Assembly: GCA_032358165.1 (NCBI GenBank)
Contig: JAALGY010000012.1
Span: 434,001 to 498,000, forward strand
Length of the DNA: 64,000 nucleotides
From: Diplosphaera chodatii
Taxonomy: Eukaryota > Chlorophyta > Trebouxiophyceae > Prasiolales > Stichococcaceae
Direction: 5' to 3'
Shown piece after piece: positions 59,939-64,000 of this stretch. A model generated the notes under the pieces. The model was not told where the DNA came from, ran no database searches, and saw only the letters and a list, made by a program, of their open reading frames with translations. A program made the translations under genes and the position numbers. Within the stretch, counting starts at the first letter, position 1. Every line of letters starts with the position of its first letter.

Positions 59939-61427
59939 ATCACAGCAGCTATAACCATACCATTTCACGACTCCTCAACTTCCAAGCCAGCATTGCCCTA
60001 GCTAAGTTCCCGTCACCGCTAGTTATGGGTCTGGTCACGGGAATTTCCTAATGAGTGTTCATGAGCCCTGAGAGCGCGCCACGTCAGCAAAAGCTCTGAG
60101 AGCGTCCCCCAAGGCCCCAACATCGACCCCCCAGAGTAGTAACCATAACTTCATGAGAGGGGGAGTAGCCCTGGTCACGTAAGTATTGAACAGCAGCAGT
60201 TCTCCGACCAAACTGTGCAGGCTTATAGATGCCAAGTCCCAGATGCATACAAGCAGCGAAAGCTTCGACGCAAGCATTGTGGACACAGAGGACCATGAAA
60301 GGGTGGCCGGTCTCAGCATCTGCGGGATTGCGATCTCAATGTGCAGAGCAACGATGTAACGATTGACAGTGGGCATGCAACGGTTGGCATGCCAGGTGTG
60401 CCCACGTACTTGTGGGCAACTGCCCACAATGCTGCAGAGAACCGTGCACGGCTGTCTGCAGGAGATGAAAGTGGAGGCGCATGCCTGCTACATGCTTGCA
60501 TTGCTGCAAGATATCTATCTGCAAACCAAATCCAGCCGTACCGCAAGCGACCAGATCCGACGCTGTTGTTTCGCAGATGGAACGGGTTGCACGTGGCACC
60601 CCATGACAGTTCTGCAGCCTCCTGACCTAGCGCTGGTGCGCATCCAGCCATCCATGGAATCCGTGGAAGGCATCCGCTGAAACCTATGCTGCTGAATGCA
60701 GAGCTTGTCACAATGCATCTTGCTTGGTAAAGCCATTCGTGCGCAGGTGAGAGCCCGGGTGGCGTGGCCTGCACCCAGCTGCCGGCTGGCATGGGCGTGC
60801 GCTGGCAATCAGTGGAGAGCCATGGTGCACACATCCCAGCGGCGCCGGCCTCAGTCAGCACGCTGGCGCCACGGCCCTCGCCGCCCGCACGGCTGTGAGC
60901 CTTGACCTGGCTTACCACGTCACCGTTGCGAAGATCCCCATCGGCAGCGTCATCTCATCTCTGTTTGAGCGCTCTGTGCGTCCGCCATCTATCTTTCTTT
61001 CGGCACCGCTCCTCTGCTCTTGTCTGCCATGCCTGCCCTGTGTCACCTATTGTTCTGTGGACGCCTCCTTCTCACATCACTCCTCCTCTGCACAGGCTGG
61101 CAACCTTGTGGACATGCTCCGGTAGAGCCAGTGCCTGCTTTCCACCATGATGCCTCCTCCTGGCGCTTGACTTTGGTGCTCTCGAGACAACCTGCTCTGT
61201 CAGTGGCGCCCTTCGCCAGCCTTGCCACGTTACTTACAGACCTAATAATGTCCTCTGCACCACGCTGCTTTCTAGCTGGTGCACTGTGCTCTGCATGATG
61301 TTACCTTGTAACTCCTGTGGCGTCAACACCGCACCCCTTCCCCACTTCCTTTTCCTCCCTCCCCACTGACGCGGACCATCCCTTGCTTCCCCACTGCCTG
61401 ACAAATTCTCGTCATCGCTGGTTTCTA
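59939..61427. other. Intergenic DNA with an unrecognised + strand frame
   Basis: A 105-codon frame (60363-60680) reads VEAHACYMLALLQDIYLQTK and LALVRIQPSMESVEGI, protein-like but not recognised; it may belong to a decayed mobile element. The stretch 60950-61390 is CT-rich with no gene seen. Confidence 0.3.
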
Positions 61428-61590
61428 GACTCGCCGGCTAACTGGGGCACACTGCACTCCCAGTTAGCGGGGTAATCTATGTACGTACACACCCAACGAA
61501 GGGTGGAACAGTGAAACACTGGCAGAGTGGCGTGCCTAGCAAGCAGATGCATGGTCTCCTGGGCCCGACATACAAGTTCGCTGGTTTCGC
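61428..61590 (-). repeat. Dispersed repeat family E, partial copy (inverted)
   Basis: CTAGACTCGCCGGCTAACTG through CTCCTGGGCCCGACATACAAG matches 20140-20286 in reverse nearly base for base, then stops abruptly at about 61578. Confidence 0.7.
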
Positions 61591-61686
61591 TTCTGTCGAC
61601 GGAATACGGTTTTCGAACTCGCAAATTCAAAGTTATACCCTAAAAGCGTCAAGTGGACATACTCGATTACTGCAAAACCGCGTTTT

Positions 61687-62267
61687 AGTTTGGCCCCCCC
61701 CTACAGGGGGGGACAAACTCATGTGTTCACCGGACCGAGTAAAGACGACGAAATTTCCGGAAGCAATCCTTGAGCGTAGCGCGAAGCACAGGCGTCGTAC
61801 AGTGATCTGTATGTTAGGCTGACGACGATGGACCTTGACAAACACTTGCGCGGCCTGAAGCACCGCGAACGAGGCGCGGCGCGGCGTTGTAGGTTAGTGT
61901 GTGGTTTATGTCATATCACCCAGGATACCGAAGTAAAGTTTTTTCCAATCACGGGGGGCTGGCAAGCAAACAAGAGCAATCGAGTTTTGGCTAACGTTCG
62001 TCAGGGTGACACAGCTGCAGCAGGCTTGCCAATCGCGCTAAGATTTTTCACAGATGCTTGAGGACGTCTAAAACGCTCCTGACATCAGCCTTGCAGCATT
62101 TAGACGCCGGCTGGCGAAGTTGCGAAAGTACTAGGCTGCTTGTGTATTTACGCGGAAGTGGGGAAAGATTACGGCGCGGACTAAGCACTCCCTTGCCCCT
62201 GGCCTAGCGACGCCCCTTTCACAGCCTTAGGGCCAAACTCGCGTCTCGCTTTTGCGAACGCCAATTG
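61687..62267 (-). repeat. Family F element, most complete copy
   Basis: Starts with the hairpin AGTTTGGCCCCCCCCTACAGG...GGACAAACT (61687-61719) and ends with GGCCAAACTCGCGTCTCGCT then GCGAACGCCAATTG (to 62267). The body matches 14990-15175 in its first third and 16470-16797 in its last part. It has the same terminal modules as family A but a different body. Confidence 0.65.
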
Positions 62268-62289
62268 TTGAATCAAAACGCGTTATGCA

Positions 62290-64000
62290 GTCAAGCTCTG
62301 CAGCTGGGTGCGCAACCGCAGTGCCGCTGCACGACAGCACACTCGTTTTGTCTTTGAGTGGTACGTCTGAAGATACCTTTGCCCTGACATCCCGCTCTTG
62401 TGCAACCTGCAGAGAAGTGGGTGGCCTACCTTCGCAACCTTGATCTCGCCAACCAGGAGACCACCGGCGTCGCGGGAGGCTTCCACAGCCTCACGAAGGC
62501 ACTGCTGGCCATGGACATGTCAGGATGCACACGCGGCGCATAGACTGGCTGATATACCAGCTCACTGAGCGCATCTTCCCGCAATTACCAGGTGCATATG
62601 TGGCTGTGATTGAAGTGGCTGCAATGGTCGCTGACTTGCACGTCCAGGAGATTCGTGCACAAATGCTTTCTGATTGAAGACACGCACATGTCATGACTCA
62701 TGTAGCCATAATGCGCTGATGGTGCTAAATTTGTTGGTCGCATGCAGGATGGCACCAGGCGCAAGGCCTCTGGTATCGAAAAGAACAGGGTGGCTGAGAC
62801 ATCGCAGCCGCATCCGTCGTCAAGGCACGAGACCTAATGGACGACTGTCTGCTGCCTGCGGACGGCACAGCCACGATGCGCATCTGCAGCTGCAGCAAGT
62901 CTGGCATGCTCTACCAGGTCTCGGAGGATAGCTGCACCTGCACACATGCAGCCCGGGGCAACTTCTGCAAGCATGTGGCCAAGCTTCTGCTGCAGCATTA
63001 CACCATCAATGCTGGCCAGCTCAAGACCGTCATGGGAATGAAGCAAGGCACAAGTGCAGGCGGGCTGGCTGTCCTGCGTCGGCATTACCCGCTTGCGGCA
63101 GAACGTAAGCAACCAACTCGCACCCTGCTCCGCAGCGCTGCAGCAGTTCACCTTGCTGCCATACCATCGTGCTCCATGTACATGTGCACCTTGGCTCTTT
63201 TCAGTGCATCATCTGACGGCGAAAGTCTGCGCCCTTGCAGGTGGCTGAACCTGACAGCAGCACTGCTGCTGCCATTGAGGCAAACGCCAGCCACCAGCGT
63301 CGCATCAGCGCAAGCGCTGGCTCCAGCAGCAGCAGCAGCAGCAGCAGCACCGGCGGTGGCAGCTCAGCATGCAGACACTGCCACGGCCGAGCCATTCAGC
63401 AGCCAGTGCAATGCGTAGGCTGTCTTCGCCAGGGCGCTTGCGCGAGTTCAGCAGGTTGCCAGCTCGGGTGACCTGATGCTGGCAACCGCTCTACAGCTGG
63501 ACCAGGTTGCCGTGTATGTGCAGCAGCTTGCAGCACGAACAGCATCTGACGCGGCTGCTCACATCCTGCCAGCCAGGCAGAGCCACACTGCCTCTGTCGC
63601 CACTAAACCTTCAGGATGGTTACAGTCTGAAGCCGCTTGAGGCAGCCTGCTTTGGTGGCACAGCTGGCAGCAAGCGGCGAAAGCAGCAGCAGCCATCTGC
63701 TGCCCACCAGCCGCTTTCTGCAGCTGTCGAGCCATTTGACTAGCTCAGCACGCAAGGTCTGTGTCAAGAGGGGGCCGCTCATCCAGCGGCTGCCGGGGTA
63801 CCAGTCCAAGGTGCAGGGGACGGCAAGCGGTAGCCCTGCAGCACAGACTATTGCCAGCGCAACACAGGACCGCATTACAGGCCAGCCAGCAGCGCCGGCA
63901 GCGTATGGCTGTGTGCAGCTGTGCAGTCAGCAGCGCCAACAGACCGCCTTCCTGCGCTTGATGCATGCAGCGCCAGCGCCGCCGCTACAATGGCGCCGCT
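62290..64000 (+). pseudogene. MULE transposase copy 3, catalytic Glu lost, cut by window end
   Basis: Reads EKWVAYLRNLDLANQETTGV then AGGFHSLTKALLAMDM. Aligned with copy 1 (TTGAVEGYHGVIK), the catalytic Glu codon GAA is GGA (Gly) at 62475-62477. The SWIM finger DSCTCTHAARGNFCKHVAKL is intact (near 62928-62985), followed by KTVMGMKQGTSAGGLAVLRR. The C-terminal part is frameshifted but recognisable (KPLEAACFGGTAGSKRRKQQ near 63630). A Ser run SSSSSSSSS is coded by AGC repeats near 63322-63350. The first two Asp blocks are not seen upstream, so the copy is 5' truncated. It continues past 64000. Confidence 0.75.

Overview
The window looks like nuclear DNA of a green alga (Chlorophyta) of roughly 50% GC that keeps a flagellated stage. 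The evidence is one very large intron-rich gene for an axonemal outer-arm dynein heavy chain, a plant/algal-type CCT-domain gene, short introns (about 75-110 bp), and dispersed repeats carrying the plant/green-algal telomere motif TTTAGGG. No bacterial or organellar features, rRNA, tRNA or CRISPR array was recognised.

Layout. 0-3 kb: short repeats and a broken non-LTR retrotransposon (RNase H plus a PD-(D/E)XK nuclease). 3.2-6.2 kb: a complete 13-exon ABCG half-transporter gene. 6.5-12.1 kb: inverted-repeat elements and otherwise featureless DNA. 12.1-14.1 kb: a CCT-domain gene with a MITE about 40 bp upstream of its proposed start. 14.5-27.2 kb: a repeat island with several MITE families, retrotransposon remnants and a 1.5-kb CACTA-like element with a clean 3-bp target duplication. 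27.5-49.9 kb: the dynein heavy chain, with all four nucleotide-binding P-loops, stalk and C-terminal domain readable. 50.7-64 kb: three related Mutator-like (MULE) transposase genes with SWIM zinc fingers. The first appears intact, the second is broken and split by a 2.76-kb inverted-repeat element, and the third has lost its catalytic glutamate and runs off the window.

The three host genes (ABCG, CCT, dynein) are all on the + strand but are separated by many kilobases of repeats and show no functional link. The most unusual signals are: (i) two unrelated MITE bodies sharing the same terminal modules, an AGTTTGGCCCC hairpin and a CAATTGGCGTTCGC motif, repeated 8 and 10 times; (ii) nested insertions with readable target duplications; (iii) introns at the identical codon and phase in the Walker A motifs of dynein AAA1 and AAA2; (iv) a long, low-complexity C-terminal extension on the intact MULE transposase. 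All gene models were made by reading frames and splice signals by eye; none is supported by transcript data here.
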